From Pantoea sp. 1.19 (lineage in GTDB: Bacteria > Pseudomonadota > Gammaproteobacteria > Enterobacterales > Enterobacteriaceae): DNA of 64,000 bases. The translations under genes were made by a program, and so were the position numbers. How positions within the stretch are numbered: the first letter of the stretch is position 1; each line of letters opens with the position of its first letter. The notes under the pieces were generated by a model. It was not told the DNA's origin, made no database searches, and saw nothing but the letters and a program-made list of their open reading frames with translations. Of this stretch, positions 1 through 8,330 are shown piece by piece. The stretch lies in the NCBI RefSeq assembly GCF_001922585.1, contig NZ_MRBS01000005.1, forward strand, positions 1-64,000, given 5' to 3'.

Positions 1-19
1 GTAGGGAACTGCCAGGCAT
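1..19 (+). rRNA. rrf: 5S rRNA, 3' end only
   Basis: The first 19 bases match the 3' end of enterobacterial 5S rRNA as I recall it (…GTAGGGAACTGCCAGGCAT). The rest of the rRNA operon lies left of the window. An rrn-type terminator follows directly. In E. coli the rrnA operon also sits beside mobA. Confidence 0.9.
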
Positions 20-30
20 CAAATCAGGCG

Positions 31-63
31 AAAGGCCCGGTCGAAAGACCGGGCCTTTTGTTT
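31..63 (+). terminator. rrn operon terminator (T1-like)
   Basis: A 12-bp perfect stem (31-42 with 47-58) closes on a GAAA tetraloop and is followed by a T-rich run. It closely resembles rrnB T1 of E. coli and begins 11 bases after the end of the 5S rRNA. Confidence 0.92.
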
Positions 64-91
64 TGCGCGCGGTTTGCGGCGGGCGCCCCGG

Positions 92-111
92 CCCGACGGT
101 CGGGTTTTTTT
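92..111 (+). terminator. second rrn terminator (T2-like)
   Basis: A short GC stem (CCCGA-CGG-TCGGG) is followed by seven T residues. It lies about 35 bases beyond the first terminator, the tandem layout usual for rRNA operons. Confidence 0.7.
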
Positions 112-155
112 GCGTTCAGGCGCCCCGCGCGGCCGCCACCCCGACGCGCCGCGCA

Positions 156-746
156 TCAGCGCCCCTCCCCGCTATCCAGCAGCGCCGCGGGCGTATTGAT
201 ATTGGCAAAAGCGGCGGGCGTATCAAACTCAACCGCCAGCCCTCCGCACTGACTGAAAAAAGCCAGTACGCGCCGTTCGTTGCGCGCCAGAAAGGCGGCC
301 AGCGGTGCGGCCAGCGTGGCGTGCAGCAGGGCGTGGGTCGGGTGATCGCGGCCGCCGGCGCGGGCCCACACGGCGCGTCGATCGCCCCTGGCCAGCCAGA
401 GGTCCCGGGCCAGGGTCAGTGGAATGGCGGGGGCATCGCAGGCGGCAAACAGATACCAGGGGCTGAGCGGATGCTGCAGGGCCGCTAACATCCCGGCCAG
501 CGGCCCCTGGAAGCCGGGTAGGGTGTCGGTGATAACCTGCAGTCCGCTTTGGCGGTATTGCACAACGTTGCGATTGGCGCTGATTGCCAGCGATCCCACC
601 TGAGGCGTAAGGCGCCGCTGCACATGCTGGTACAGTGGCTGCCCGGCAAGCAGCATTAACCCTTTATCTTTTCCGCCCATACGGCTGCCCTGGCCTCCGG
701 CGAGGATCACACCGGTGATTTCCTTGATCGGGTCGCTATTCATCAA
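156..746 (-). CDS. mobA: molybdenum cofactor guanylyltransferase MobA
   Basis: MobA joins GMP from GTP to molybdopterin to form the bis-MGD cofactor needed by enzymes such as formate dehydrogenase, which is encoded later in this window. The 196-aa protein has the nucleotidyltransferase N-terminus (VILAGGQGSRMGGKDKG, residues about 13-29), the GPLAG segment near residue 81 and a CDAP metal-site segment near residue 103. Its length equals E. coli MobA. A tandem ATG lies at the start; the second would shorten the protein by one residue. In E. coli mobB follows mobA, but here the gene is followed only by the rrn terminators, so mobB is absent from this locus. Confidence 0.95.
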   Translation of the reverse strand: MMNSDPIKEITGVILAGGQGSRMGGKDKGLMLLAGQPLYQHVQRRLTPQVGSLAISANRNVVQYRQSGLQVITDTLPGFQGPLAGMLAALQHPLSPWYLFAACDAPAIPLTLARDLWLARGDRRAVWARAGGRDHPTHALLHATLAAPLAAFLARNERRVLAFFSQCGGLAVEFDTPAAFANINTPAALLDSGEGR

Positions 747-793
747 TCAATAACCTTGCTAACGTAGTGGGAATAATCGGGTAAGGAGACAGT

Positions 794-1096
794 ATGAACA
801 CACTACAGCGGCTGGATGAAATTATGGAACTGCTACACCCCGCCTGGCGCCATACATCCGACCTCAGCCTGGTACAGTTTATCCAAATGCTGGCCAGAGA
901 GGCGGGTCTGAAGCAAGATATTGCATCACTGACGGATGATATGCTGATTTACCAGCTAAAGGTGCGCGAAATGGATGCCAATGCGCCGCTTCCCGGCCTG
1001 CATAAGGATTACGAAGTCGATTTTAAAACCGCCTTATTGCGCGCGCGCGGCGTGCTTCAGGAAGAGAGTGGGGCTTCATCGCCTGCCAATAAATGA
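794..1096 (+). CDS. yihD: YihD family protein (DUF1040)
   Basis: A small conserved enterobacterial protein of unknown function, 100 aa, slightly longer than the 89 aa of E. coli YihD. The recognisable core is the segment LTDDMLIYQLKVREMDA followed by DYEVDFKTALLRARG. A good ribosome site (AAGGAG) precedes the ATG by a normal distance. It sits between mobA (divergent) and srkA, as in E. coli. No catalytic motif is visible. Confidence 0.9.
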   Translation: MNTLQRLDEIMELLHPAWRHTSDLSLVQFIQMLAREAGLKQDIASLTDDMLIYQLKVREMDANAPLPGLHKDYEVDFKTALLRARGVLQEESGASSPANK

Positions 1097-1132
1097 TACT
1101 CTAGCGGTTTTCTTCTCAACAGAATAAGCGCT

Positions 1133-2119
1133 ATGACCGATCCGGCTTTTACCTTTCACACTCTCGATCCGGAGACGCTGCTGGATGCGCTCTGGGAGAC
1201 CGGCCTGCGCGTTGAGTCCGGACTGACCCCGCTCAACAGTTACGAGAACCGGGTCTGGCAATGCTCCGACGACGAGCGGAAACGCTACGTGGTGAAATTT
1301 TACCGACCGCAGCGCTGGTCCTCGGCGCAAATAGCCGAGGAGCATCAGTTTGCGCTTGAGCTGGCGGCGGATGACGTACCGGTGGTAGCACCTTTGCGCC
1401 TGCAGGGAGAGACGCTGCATCTGCACCAGGGATTCCGCTTTGCGGTCTTCCCCAGCGTCGGTGGCCGGCAGTATGAGACCGATAATCTTGATCAGCTGGA
1501 GGCGGTGGGACGCCAGCTGGGGCGGCTGCATCAGACCGGACGCAAAGCCCGTTTCAGCGCGCGCCCGGCGATTGACCTGCAGGATTACCTGTATGAGCCA
1601 ACGCAGATCCTCGCACAAAGCGCGCTGATTCCGCAGGGCATACGGCATGAACTGTTCACCAGCCTTGAGCAGATGAGTACAACTTTACAAAAATGCTGGC
1701 ATACTCAGTGGCGCCCTCTGCGTTTGCACGGTGACTGCCACCCGGGAAATATCCTCTGGCGCGATGGCCCATTGTTCGTCGATTTGGATGATGCCCGCAC
1801 GGGGCCTGCGGTACAGGATTTGTGGATGTTGGTCAGTGGCGATCGCCAGGAACAGCGCATGCAGTGGGACATTTTGCTGGAGGCCTACGCCGAATTCGCT
1901 GAGTTTGATGCTCACGAATTGTCACTCATTGAGCCTTTACGTGCGATGCGTATGGTTTATTATCTCGCGTGGGTGGCCAGGCGGTGGCAGGATCCTGCTT
2001 TCCCGGGCAGTTTCCCATGGATGACGGATGAAGATTTCTGGCGGCGGCAGCGCGCACTCTTTGAGGAGCAAAACCGGTTGTTACAGGAACCCCCTTTACG
2101 GCTGATGCCAGAATATTAA
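1133..2119 (+). CDS. srkA: stress response kinase A (YihE/RdoA)
   Basis: A eukaryotic-like Ser/Thr kinase of the APH/choline kinase fold. In E. coli it protects against stress-induced death by opposing MazEF toxicity, and it is Cpx-regulated with dsbA. The 328-aa protein matches the family length. The catalytic loop LHGDCHPGNILW (about residues 198-209) and the metal-binding FVDLDDA (about residues 215-221) are intact. dsbA begins 24 bases after its stop, so the srkA-dsbA operon layout is kept. Confidence 0.95.
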   Translation: MTDPAFTFHTLDPETLLDALWETGLRVESGLTPLNSYENRVWQCSDDERKRYVVKFYRPQRWSSAQIAEEHQFALELAADDVPVVAPLRLQGETLHLHQGFRFAVFPSVGGRQYETDNLDQLEAVGRQLGRLHQTGRKARFSARPAIDLQDYLYEPTQILAQSALIPQGIRHELFTSLEQMSTTLQKCWHTQWRPLRLHGDCHPGNILWRDGPLFVDLDDARTGPAVQDLWMLVSGDRQEQRMQWDILLEAYAEFAEFDAHELSLIEPLRAMRMVYYLAWVARRWQDPAFPGSFPWMTDEDFWRRQRALFEEQNRLLQEPPLRLMPEY

Positions 2120-2143
2120 GATGTGACAGGAGAAGATTTCACC

Positions 2144-2782
2144 ATGAAAAAGATGTGGCTTGCGTTAATGGGGCTGGTCCTGGCTGCCAGTGCGTCGGTG
2201 GCAACGGCGGCGACCTACTCTGATGGAAAGCAGTACGTGACCCTGCCGAAAGCGGTTCAGGGTGAACCTCAGGTTCTGGAGTTCTTCTCCTTCTTTTGCC
2301 CGCACTGCTATCAGTTTGAAAACGTTTATCACGTCAGCGAAGCGGTGAAGAAAAATTTGCCGGAAGGCACCCGCATGGTGAAATACCACGTTGATTTCCT
2401 CGGCGGCGATTTTGGTCCGGTAGTCACTCACGCTTGGGCTGTTGCCATGGCGCTGGGCGTAGAAGATCGGGTGACTACGCCCATTTTCGAAGGCATTCAA
2501 AAAAACCAGGAAATCCGCGATCCGGCAACGCTGAAAGCCACCTTTGTGCAGGCGGCAGGGATCACCCCGGAGCAGTATGATGCGGCCTGGAACAGCTTTG
2601 CTGTGAAAGCGCTGGTTGCCCAGCAGCAGAAAGCGGCGGCCGATGTCGATCTGCGCGGCGTGCCGGCGATGTTTGTTAACGGAAAATACATGATTAACAA
2701 CGGCGGACTGGATACCCGTTCCCAGGAAAACTTTACTGCTGAATACGCCAACGTAGTGAAATTCCTGCTGAATAAAAAATAA
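2144..2782 (+). CDS. dsbA: thiol:disulfide interchange protein DsbA
   Basis: The periplasmic oxidase that introduces disulfide bonds into exported proteins. I choose the ATG at 2144 ([10 protein letters not shown]) because it follows a purine-rich ribosome site (ACAGGAGAAG) and starts a normal Sec signal peptide ending near ATAA. An upstream ATG at 2123 would add seven residues before the signal. The mature protein has the thioredoxin-fold active site [10 protein letters not shown] and the cis-Pro loop [11 protein letters not shown]. It gives 212 aa, against 208 in E. coli. It probably shares transcripts with srkA. Confidence 0.96.
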   Translation: MKKMWLALMGLVLAASASVATAATYSDGKQYVTLPKAVQGEPQVLEFFSFFCPHCYQFENVYHVSEAVKKNLPEGTRMVKYHVDFLGGDFGPVVTHAWAVAMALGVEDRVTTPIFEGIQKNQEIRDPATLKATFVQAAGITPEQYDAAWNSFAVKALVAQQQKAAADVDLRGVPAMFVNGKYMINNGGLDTRSQENFTAEYANVVKFLLNKK

Positions 2783-2792
2783 GCTTTTTTGC

Positions 2793-2822
2793 TGGCGTCG
2801 GCCCCGCGCCGACGCCATTCTT
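2793..2822 (+). terminator. hairpin downstream of dsbA
   Basis: A strong stem (GGCGTCGGC…GCCGACGCC) begins about ten bases after the dsbA stop and is followed by a weak ATTCTT tract. It is probably the srkA-dsbA terminator. The stretch 2783-3160 holds no gene; E. coli has yihF and yihG here. Confidence 0.6.
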
Positions 2823-3031
2823 CGCTATACTTCACACGGCTTAACATTCCATCCGATCTGACGCCAACCGCAATCACACACCGGTGGATCGCTATCCACA
2901 TTGCTCTGCCGGCGATTGGCGAGCGATATCCCGAATTTATGTTGTTTTTATGATTAATAATCAATGACTTATAATTTGTTTTCGTAGCAGTGTGCTTTAC
3001 AACATATTCGCATCAAATTTTACACACAAAG

Positions 3032-3040
3032 TTATCCACA
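3032..3040 (+). promoter_or_regulatory. DnaA box upstream of polA
   Basis: TTATCCACA is an exact match to the high-affinity DnaA box. It lies 121 bases before the polA start in an AT-rich region that must contain the polA promoter. I recall a report that DnaA stimulates polA expression in E. coli. A single box could also be chance. Confidence 0.5.
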
Positions 3041-3160
3041 GTTTGATCCGCCGAGGATCTGCACAAAACGTGCATTTAAACCCGGCATTATTTCATCTTT
3101 ATCCTCTGCCTGTGGCATCCTTACAGCCGACATTCACTTAGAGAAAACTCGCGAAAGACT

Positions 3161-5941
3161 ATGGCTCAAATTGCAGACAATCCGCTCATCCTGGTCGATG
3201 GATCCTCCTATCTCTATCGCGCCTATCACGCGTTTCCTCCGCTTACCAACAGCGCGGGGGAACCGACCGGAGCGATGTACGGCGTGCTGAATATGCTGAA
3301 AAGCTTACTGATGCAGTACCAGCCGACGCATGCGGCAGTGGTATTTGATGCCAAAGGTAAAACCTTTCGTGATGAGCTTTTTGAAGCCTACAAATCTCAC
3401 CGTCCACCCATGCCGGACGATCTGCGCGCGCAGATAGCACCGCTCCATAAAATGGTCAAAGCCATGGGGCTGCCGCTGCTGGTTGTCAGCGGGGTGGAAG
3501 CTGACGATGTGATTGGTACGCTGGCGGTGCAGGCAGAGCAGCAGGGCCGCGCAGTGTTGATCAGTACCGGGGATAAAGACATGGCGCAGCTGGTGACGCC
3601 CAATGTCACGCTGATCAATACCATGAACAATACTGTACTCGGGCCGCAAGAGGTGCAGGATAAATACGGCATCCCGCCGTCACTGATTATCGATTACCTG
3701 GCGCTGATGGGCGACGCATCAGATAACATTCCCGGTGTGCCGGGCGTTGGAGAAAAAACGGCGCAGGCGCTGCTCCAGGGACTGGGCGGTATGTCCAGTA
3801 TTTACGCGCATCTCGACAACGTGGCCGCCCTGGGCTTCCGCGGATCGAAGACCATGGCGGGCAAGCTGGAGCAAAGCAAAGAGGTGGCTTTCCTCTCCTA
3901 CCAGCTGGCCACGATCAAAACCGATGTGGCACTGGAGGTGACCTGTGATGCGTTGACGGTACAGCCGCCCGAGGTTGAAACGCTAATCGATCAGTTCCGC
4001 CATTATGAGTTCAAACGTTGGATCAGCGATCTGGAGTCAGGCAGCTGGCTACAGGGTAAGAAAGGCGGCGTCAGTCAGAAAACGGCCGCCGAGGCGGAAC
4101 CGGCTGCAACCGCGGCGCCAGAGCGCGTGCTCGCCGCAGACGGCTACGTCACTCTGCTGGATGAGGACAGCGTCGAGCAGTGGCTGAAACGTCTGAAAGA
4201 GAGTGACCTGTTTGCGCTCGATCTGGAAACGGACTCGCTCGATAATCTGAATGCGCAGATTATCGGTATTTCTCTCGCCACCGCTCCCGGGGAAGCGGCC
4301 TACCTGCCGGTAGGACACGACTATCTCGACGCACCGGCGCAGCTCGACCGCGATGCGGTGTTGGCAAAGCTAAAACCGCTGCTGGAAGATCCGGCGTTGA
4401 AAAAAGTTGGGCAAAACCTGAAGTACGATCGCGGCGTGCTGAAAAATTACGACATTGAGCTGCAGGGCATCGCCTTTGACACCATGCTGGAGTCGTACTG
4501 CCTGAACAGCGTGGGCAACAAGCACGATATGGACTCGCTGTCGGCGCGCTGGCTGAACCATAAGACCGTCACCTTTGAAGAGATTGCCGGCAAAGGTAAG
4601 AATCAGCTGACCTTTAATCAAATCCCGCTGGAGCAGGCGGCGCACTATGCAGCCGAGGATGCCGATGTGACGCTGCAGCTGCATCAGAAAATGTGGCCGG
4701 AGCTGGCCAGGCTCAGCGGTCCGAAGCAGATTTTTGAACGCATAGAGATGCCGCTGCTTAGCGTAATTTCACGCATTGAGCGTAACGGCGTGCTGATCGA
4801 TCCGGCCATCCTGTCACGCCATTCGCAGGAGCTGACCGCGCGGCTGGCAGAGCTGGAAAAAGAGGCGCACGAACTGGCCGGCGAGCCGTTTAATCTCTCT
4901 TCGACCAGGCAGCTGCAAACCATTCTGTTTGAAAAACAGGGAATCAAGCCGACGAAGAAAACGCCCGGTGGCGCGCCCTCTACCAGTGAAGAGGTACTGG
5001 CAGAACTGGCGCTGGATTATCCACTGCCGAAAGTGATTCTGGAACATCGCGGCCTCTCCAAACTGAAGTCGACCTATACCGATAAGCTGCCGCAGATGAT
5101 CAATGCGAAAACCGGTCGCGTACATACCTCCTACCATCAGGCGGTGACCGCTACCGGTCGACTCTCGTCTACCGAGCCCAACCTGCAAAATATTCCGGTG
5201 CGTAATGAAGAGGGCCGGCGCATACGTCAGGCGTTTATAGCCTCGCCCGGCTGTAAAATTCTGGCGGCGGACTATTCACAAATCGAACTGCGCATCATGG
5301 CGCACCTGTCGCAGGACCCGGGCCTGCTAGCGGCATTTGCCGATAATCAGGATATCCACCGCGCGACCGCCGCTGAGGTGTTCGGCACCTCGCTGGACAA
5401 GGTCACCGGCGAGCAGCGGCGCAGCGCCAAGGCGATTAACTTTGGGCTGATTTATGGCATGAGCGCCTTTGGCCTCTCACGCCAGCTGAATATCCCACCC
5501 GGCGAGTCGAAAAAGTACATGGAGCGCTATTTCGAGCGCTATCCGGGCGTATTGCGCTATATGGAGTCGACGCGCGAGCAGGCCGCCGGGCAGGGTTATG
5601 TTGAAACGCTGGATGGCCGCCGACTGTGGCTCCCGGATATCGGCTCCAGCAATGCCATCCGCCGCAAAGCGGCCGAACGCGCGGCGATCAATGCCCCGAT
5701 GCAGGGCACCGCGGCGGACATCATCAAGCGGGCGATGATTGCGGTCGATCAATGGCTGCAGCAGGAGCCGGCGGTTAAAATGATCATGCAGGTTCACGAT
5801 GAACTGGTGTTTGAGGTGTGCGCCGAAGAGGTGGAGCGCGTCGGGCGTAAACTGGCCGAGCTGATGGAAAACAGCATGACGCTGGATGTGCCGCTGCTGG
5901 TGGAAGTGGGCGTTGGCGATAACTGGGATGAGGCGCATTAA
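3161..5941 (+). CDS. polA: DNA polymerase I
   Basis: The repair and Okazaki-fragment-processing polymerase. At 926 aa it matches E. coli Pol I (928). Three modules are visible in order. The 5' flap nuclease (about 1-320) has [19 protein letters not shown] and [18 protein letters not shown]. The 3'-5' exonuclease (about 325-520) has the catalytic DLETDS. The polymerase has motif [10 protein letters not shown], motif [17 protein letters not shown] and motif [10 protein letters not shown]. All three activities should be present. It is followed by a terminator and the spf gene, as in E. coli. Confidence 0.98.
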   Translation: MAQIADNPLILVDGSSYLYRAYHAFPPLTNSAGEPTGAMYGVLNMLKSLLMQYQPTHAAVVFDAKGKTFRDELFEAYKSHRPPMPDDLRAQIAPLHKMVKAMGLPLLVVSGVEADDVIGTLAVQAEQQGRAVLISTGDKDMAQLVTPNVTLINTMNNTVLGPQEVQDKYGIPPSLIIDYLALMGDASDNIPGVPGVGEKTAQALLQGLGGMSSIYAHLDNVAALGFRGSKTMAGKLEQSKEVAFLSYQLATIKTDVALEVTCDALTVQPPEVETLIDQFRHYEFKRWISDLESGSWLQGKKGGVSQKTAAEAEPAATAAPERVLAADGYVTLLDEDSVEQWLKRLKESDLFALDLETDSLDNLNAQIIGISLATAPGEAAYLPVGHDYLDAPAQLDRDAVLAKLKPLLEDPALKKVGQNLKYDRGVLKNYDIELQGIAFDTMLESYCLNSVGNKHDMDSLSARWLNHKTVTFEEIAGKGKNQLTFNQIPLEQAAHYAAEDADVTLQLHQKMWPELARLSGPKQIFERIEMPLLSVISRIERNGVLIDPAILSRHSQELTARLAELEKEAHELAGEPFNLSSTRQLQTILFEKQGIKPTKKTPGGAPSTSEEVLAELALDYPLPKVILEHRGLSKLKSTYTDKLPQMINAKTGRVHTSYHQAVTATGRLSSTEPNLQNIPVRNEEGRRIRQAFIASPGCKILAADYSQIELRIMAHLSQDPGLLAAFADNQDIHRATAAEVFGTSLDKVTGEQRRSAKAINFGLIYGMSAFGLSRQLNIPPGESKKYMERYFERYPGVLRYMESTREQAAGQGYVETLDGRRLWLPDIGSSNAIRRKAAERAAINAPMQGTAADIIKRAMIAVDQWLQQEPAVKMIMQVHDELVFEVCAEEVERVGRKLAELMENSMTLDVPLLVEVGVGDNWDEAH

Positions 5942-5957
5942 GCCAGACGCAGCAAGG

Positions 5958-5982
5958 GTCAGCCTGCGGGCTGACTTTTTTT
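5958..5982 (+). terminator. polA terminator
   Basis: A perfect 7-bp stem (GTCAGCC/GGCTGAC) with a TGCG loop and seven T residues, 17 bases after the polA stop. Confidence 0.9.
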
Positions 5983-6192
5983 GGTGAGTTTACTAAAACG
6001 ATTTAGCTGCAAGCGGTCGTGACGGCGGCGGCAATGCATCGCTAACCGCCTATCCGCAAAGCACTTTTTATGTAACTACGCTACAGAGATACGACAATTA
6101 TGTGACTTGTGTCGGATAAATTGTGTTGTTTTATGAAAATTAACTACATAAAACCCTTTTTCGCTCATAAAAAATCAGGTAGAGTTTGTCGC

Positions 6193-6301
6193 GTAGGGTA
6201 CAGAGGTAAGATGTTCTATCTTTCAGACCTTTTACTTCACGTAATCGGATTTGGCTGAATATTTAGCCGCCCCAGTCACTCGTGACTGGGGCGTTTTTTA
6301 T
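6193..6301 (+). ncRNA. spf: Spot 42 small RNA
   Basis: The 109-nt Spot 42 RNA is an Hfq-dependent regulator that, in E. coli, represses secondary carbon metabolism genes (galK, gltA and others) and is itself repressed by cAMP-CRP. The sequence from GTAGGGTACAGAGG to the end is almost identical to E. coli spf, including the first two unstructured regions and the final hairpin (CCCCAGTCA…TGACTGGGG plus T6). It lies directly after polA, as in E. coli. Upstream (6101-6116) only a half-match to a CRP site is visible (TGTGA then TC). The hairpin may also stop engB transcription from the other side. Confidence 0.97.
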
Positions 6302-6347
6302 AGTAGAAAATAAAGTCCGGCATCCTGCACGGCGCGGACGCACGCCG

Positions 6348-6983
6348 TTACGCCTGCGCTTCCTCTTCCAGTACCGCCGGCGGCAGCTGGCTGAACCAGC
6401 TATCCAGTTTCTGACGCAGTTTATCGACGCCGCTTTTTTTCAGCGAAGAAAACGTCTCAACTTGCACATCACCCATAAAGGCCAGCGCGGCTTCACGCAC
6501 CATATTCAGCTGACTTTTGCGCGCCCCCGAGGCGAGTTTGTCCGCCTTGGTCAGCAGCACCAGCACCGGGATCTCACTGGCTACGGCCCACTGGATCATC
6601 TGCTGATCGAGATCCTTAAGCGGATGCCGAATATCCATCAGCACCACCAGCCCTTTCAGGCAGTTGCGCATCTGCAGGTATTCCGCCAGCGCCCGCTGCC
6701 ATTTTCGCTTCATCTCTTCCGGCACTTCCGCATAGCCATAGCCCGGTAAATCCACCAGGCGATAACCTTCGGCAACCTGAAACAGATTGATCAGCTGCGT
6801 TCGGCCGGGCGTTTTACTGGTGCGGGCCAGGCTTTTCTGATTGGTCAGCGCGTTAAGCGCGCTGGATTTGCCCGCATTGGAGCGACCGGCAAAGGCTACC
6901 TCGATACCACTATCGGCAGGCAGGTGGCGAATATCCGGCGCGCTGGTCACAAAATGGGTCACATGGTAATTCCAGCTCGTCAC
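6348..6983 (-). CDS. engB: ribosome biogenesis GTPase YihA/EngB
   Basis: An essential TRAFAC-class GTPase involved in 50S subunit assembly. The 211-aa protein shows all G motifs: GRSNAGKSS (G1, about residues 33-41), the KTPGRT switch (G2), DLPGYG (G3), TKAD (G4) and a SS-K segment (G5). It is convergent with spf. The start [12 protein letters not shown] is the usual one for the family. Confidence 0.97.
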   Translation of the reverse strand: MTSWNYHVTHFVTSAPDIRHLPADSGIEVAFAGRSNAGKSSALNALTNQKSLARTSKTPGRTQLINLFQVAEGYRLVDLPGYGYAEVPEEMKRKWQRALAEYLQMRNCLKGLVVLMDIRHPLKDLDQQMIQWAVASEIPVLVLLTKADKLASGARKSQLNMVREAALAFMGDVQVETFSSLKKSGVDKLRQKLDSWFSQLPPAVLEEEAQA

Positions 6984-7212
6984 AATCCTGTCTCCGTTGA
7001 TTCACTGTTTTGCGCTGATTATACGCATCTGACATAGAAAAGCCTGAACAAACGAGCACGCATCCCTTTTCTTACCGGGCAGTGCGCCGGACACCCACCG
7101 ATTTCCAACGATAACGGGATTTTTATACCGTCGTGGAAAAAATAAAAAAGAGATAAAACAGTCTGTTATTGACTATTGTTGACGGTTTGCGCGTTAAAAC
7201 TGCTGAAAAACT

Positions 7213-7228
7213 TGTGCGTTCGCTCACA
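7213..7228. promoter_or_regulatory. probable CRP site at the csrC promoter
   Basis: TGTGC-N6-TCACA matches the CRP consensus (TGTGA-N6-TCACA) at nine of ten positions. It lies directly upstream of CsrC. In E. coli cAMP-CRP is known to repress csrC directly, so the site fits the expected circuit. Confidence 0.6.
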
Positions 7229-7239
7229 TCAACTACATT

Positions 7240-7468
7240 TGTATCCGGAAGCAGAATGTTTCTCCTCAGGATGAGGGCTCAGGGAGTGGCTGGACGCCGC
7301 AGAGCGGGAGAGGATGATGCGCCGGAGGCGCAGAAAAGGACGGGAACCCGCCAGGATGGCGCTGCAAACGGATAAACCGGGACGTTGAGTGCAACAGGGA
7401 AGAGTGGGGTGTAATACCCTTCACTCGAAGGGAAAAAAGGCGACAGGGTGACCTGTCGCCTTTTTTCT
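7240..7468 (+). ncRNA. csrC: CsrC regulatory RNA
   Basis: CsrC sequesters the translational regulator CsrA through many GGA motifs exposed in hairpin loops. The stretch has the block CTCAGGATGAGGG that is also near the 5' part of E. coli CsrC, more than ten GGA motifs (for example at about 7246, 7269, 7283, 7311, 7338 and 7352), and the same terminator hairpin GGCGACAG…CTGTCGCC with flanking A and T tracts. It lies between engB and yihI, its E. coli position. The 5' end is an estimate; no start site can be read exactly. Confidence 0.88.
7433..7466 (+). terminator. CsrC terminator
   Basis: A 15-bp near-perfect stem including A6/T6 flanks (AAAAAAGGCGACAGG with CCTGTCGCC and T6) closed by a GTGA loop. 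It is nearly identical to the E. coli csrC terminator. Confidence 0.93.
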
Positions 7469-7553
7469 GTTAGATTTCGCCGCAATTCTGTACCTCATCC
7501 TGTCGGATGCAAGGTATATACTGTCTGTAGTGTCCGAGAGCGAAAACACCATG

Positions 7554-8081
7554 ATGAAACAACCTGCACGCACAGGCCAACAATCCGGCAAGGGGAAATC
7601 CAGGCGCGAAGCGCGCGAGTCGCTGAATCAGCAGGCGCGCGATCGGAAACGCGATAAAAAGCGCAGCGGCCATAAGCCGGGATCGCGGGCGAATCCGATT
7701 GCCGCAGAGGCCAGGCAACACGGTGGCGCCCCGTCGCGCGATCCGCGTCTCGGCAGTAAAAAACCGGTGCCGCTGGGCAATGAGATAACGACTCCGGTCA
7801 GCCGCGCCGCGGTTCCCGCTCCGAAGCCGGTAGAAAAAAAACCTGTCGCGCTTAGCCCACAGGAAGAGCTGGCGGCACTGGAGAACAGCGAGCGCCTGGA
7901 TACGCTGCTCGATCGCCTGGAGCAGGGAGATACGCTGTCAGGTGATGATCAGGCGTGGCTGGACCAAACGCTTGACCGCATCGACGTACTGATGGAAATG
8001 CTCGGTATTGCGCTGGATGATGATGAGCAGGACGACGCGGCGGACGAAGATATGTATCGCCTGTTGAAGGGCGGTCACTGA
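7554..8081 (+). CDS. yihI: GTPase-activating protein for Der, YihI
   Basis: YihI stimulates the GTPase Der and so influences late 50S subunit maturation. The 175-aa product has a basic, disordered N-terminal half (KSRREARESLNQQARDRKR, KKRSGHKPGSR), then DPRLGSKKPVPLG, and an acidic C-terminal helical domain ending DEDMYRLLKGG. This is the typical family pattern. Tandem ATG codons lie at 7551 and 7554; I take the second by comparison with the E. coli start. A GTG at 7530 would add eight residues and has no clear ribosome site. Confidence 0.93.
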   Translation: MKQPARTGQQSGKGKSRREARESLNQQARDRKRDKKRSGHKPGSRANPIAAEARQHGGAPSRDPRLGSKKPVPLGNEITTPVSRAAVPAPKPVEKKPVALSPQEELAALENSERLDTLLDRLEQGDTLSGDDQAWLDQTLDRIDVLMEMLGIALDDDEQDDAADEDMYRLLKGGH

Positions 8082-8094
8082 TTTATCCTGCGCG

Positions 8095-8117
8095 CAGGGA
8101 GGCCCCCGTCCTCCCTG
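8095..8117 (+). terminator. hairpin after yihI
   Basis: CAGGGAGG…CCTCCCTG forms an 8-bp stem about 14 bases after the yihI stop. There is no T tract, so it may not terminate alone. Confidence 0.35.
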
Positions 8118-8154
8118 TCAACCTCCTGCCGACCTTCGGCTAAAGCGACCGTGA

Positions 8155-8328
8155 ATGCCTTTCTCCTGGCTTGGATCAATGTTTGCGCTGCTGCTGGCGT
8201 GTTATCTAGTGTGGTTATTCATCAGACTGCATCGACTATCGCGCCGTAAAGCCCGACTGCTGCAGCGGCAGCGACGACCCTCTGCGGCGATCCGGCCGGG
8301 GCGGCGCCCACGCCATCGCAAGGAGTGA
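8155..8328 (+). CDS. predicted 57-aa single-span membrane protein upstream of hemN
   Basis: A short open frame starts at an ATG at 8155 and ends two bases before the hemN start. It encodes an N-terminal hydrophobic segment (SMFALLLACYLVWLFIRL, about residues 8-25) followed by a very arginine-rich tail (HRLSRRKARLLQRQRRP…). This is the layout of a small inner-membrane protein with a cytoplasmic basic tail. The hemN ribosome site lies inside its last codons, so the two could be translationally coupled. I do not recognise a family. In other gammaproteobacteria a DUF2489 membrane protein can lie between yihI and hemN, so this may be a short relative or remnant. It could also be a chance frame. 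Confidence 0.45.
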   Translation: MPFSWLGSMFALLLACYLVWLFIRLHRLSRRKARLLQRQRRPSAAIRPGRRPRHRKE

Positions 8329-8330
8329 CC

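Noticed and set aside
6101-6116. CRP site upstream of spf
   Set aside because: Only one half (TGTGA) fits; the second half reads TCGGA. It is too weak to annotate separately.
7213-7228. UvrY (GacA) box at csrC
   Set aside because: The dyad is 16 bp with a 6-bp centre between TGTGC and TCACA, which fits CRP better than the 18-bp UvrY dyad.
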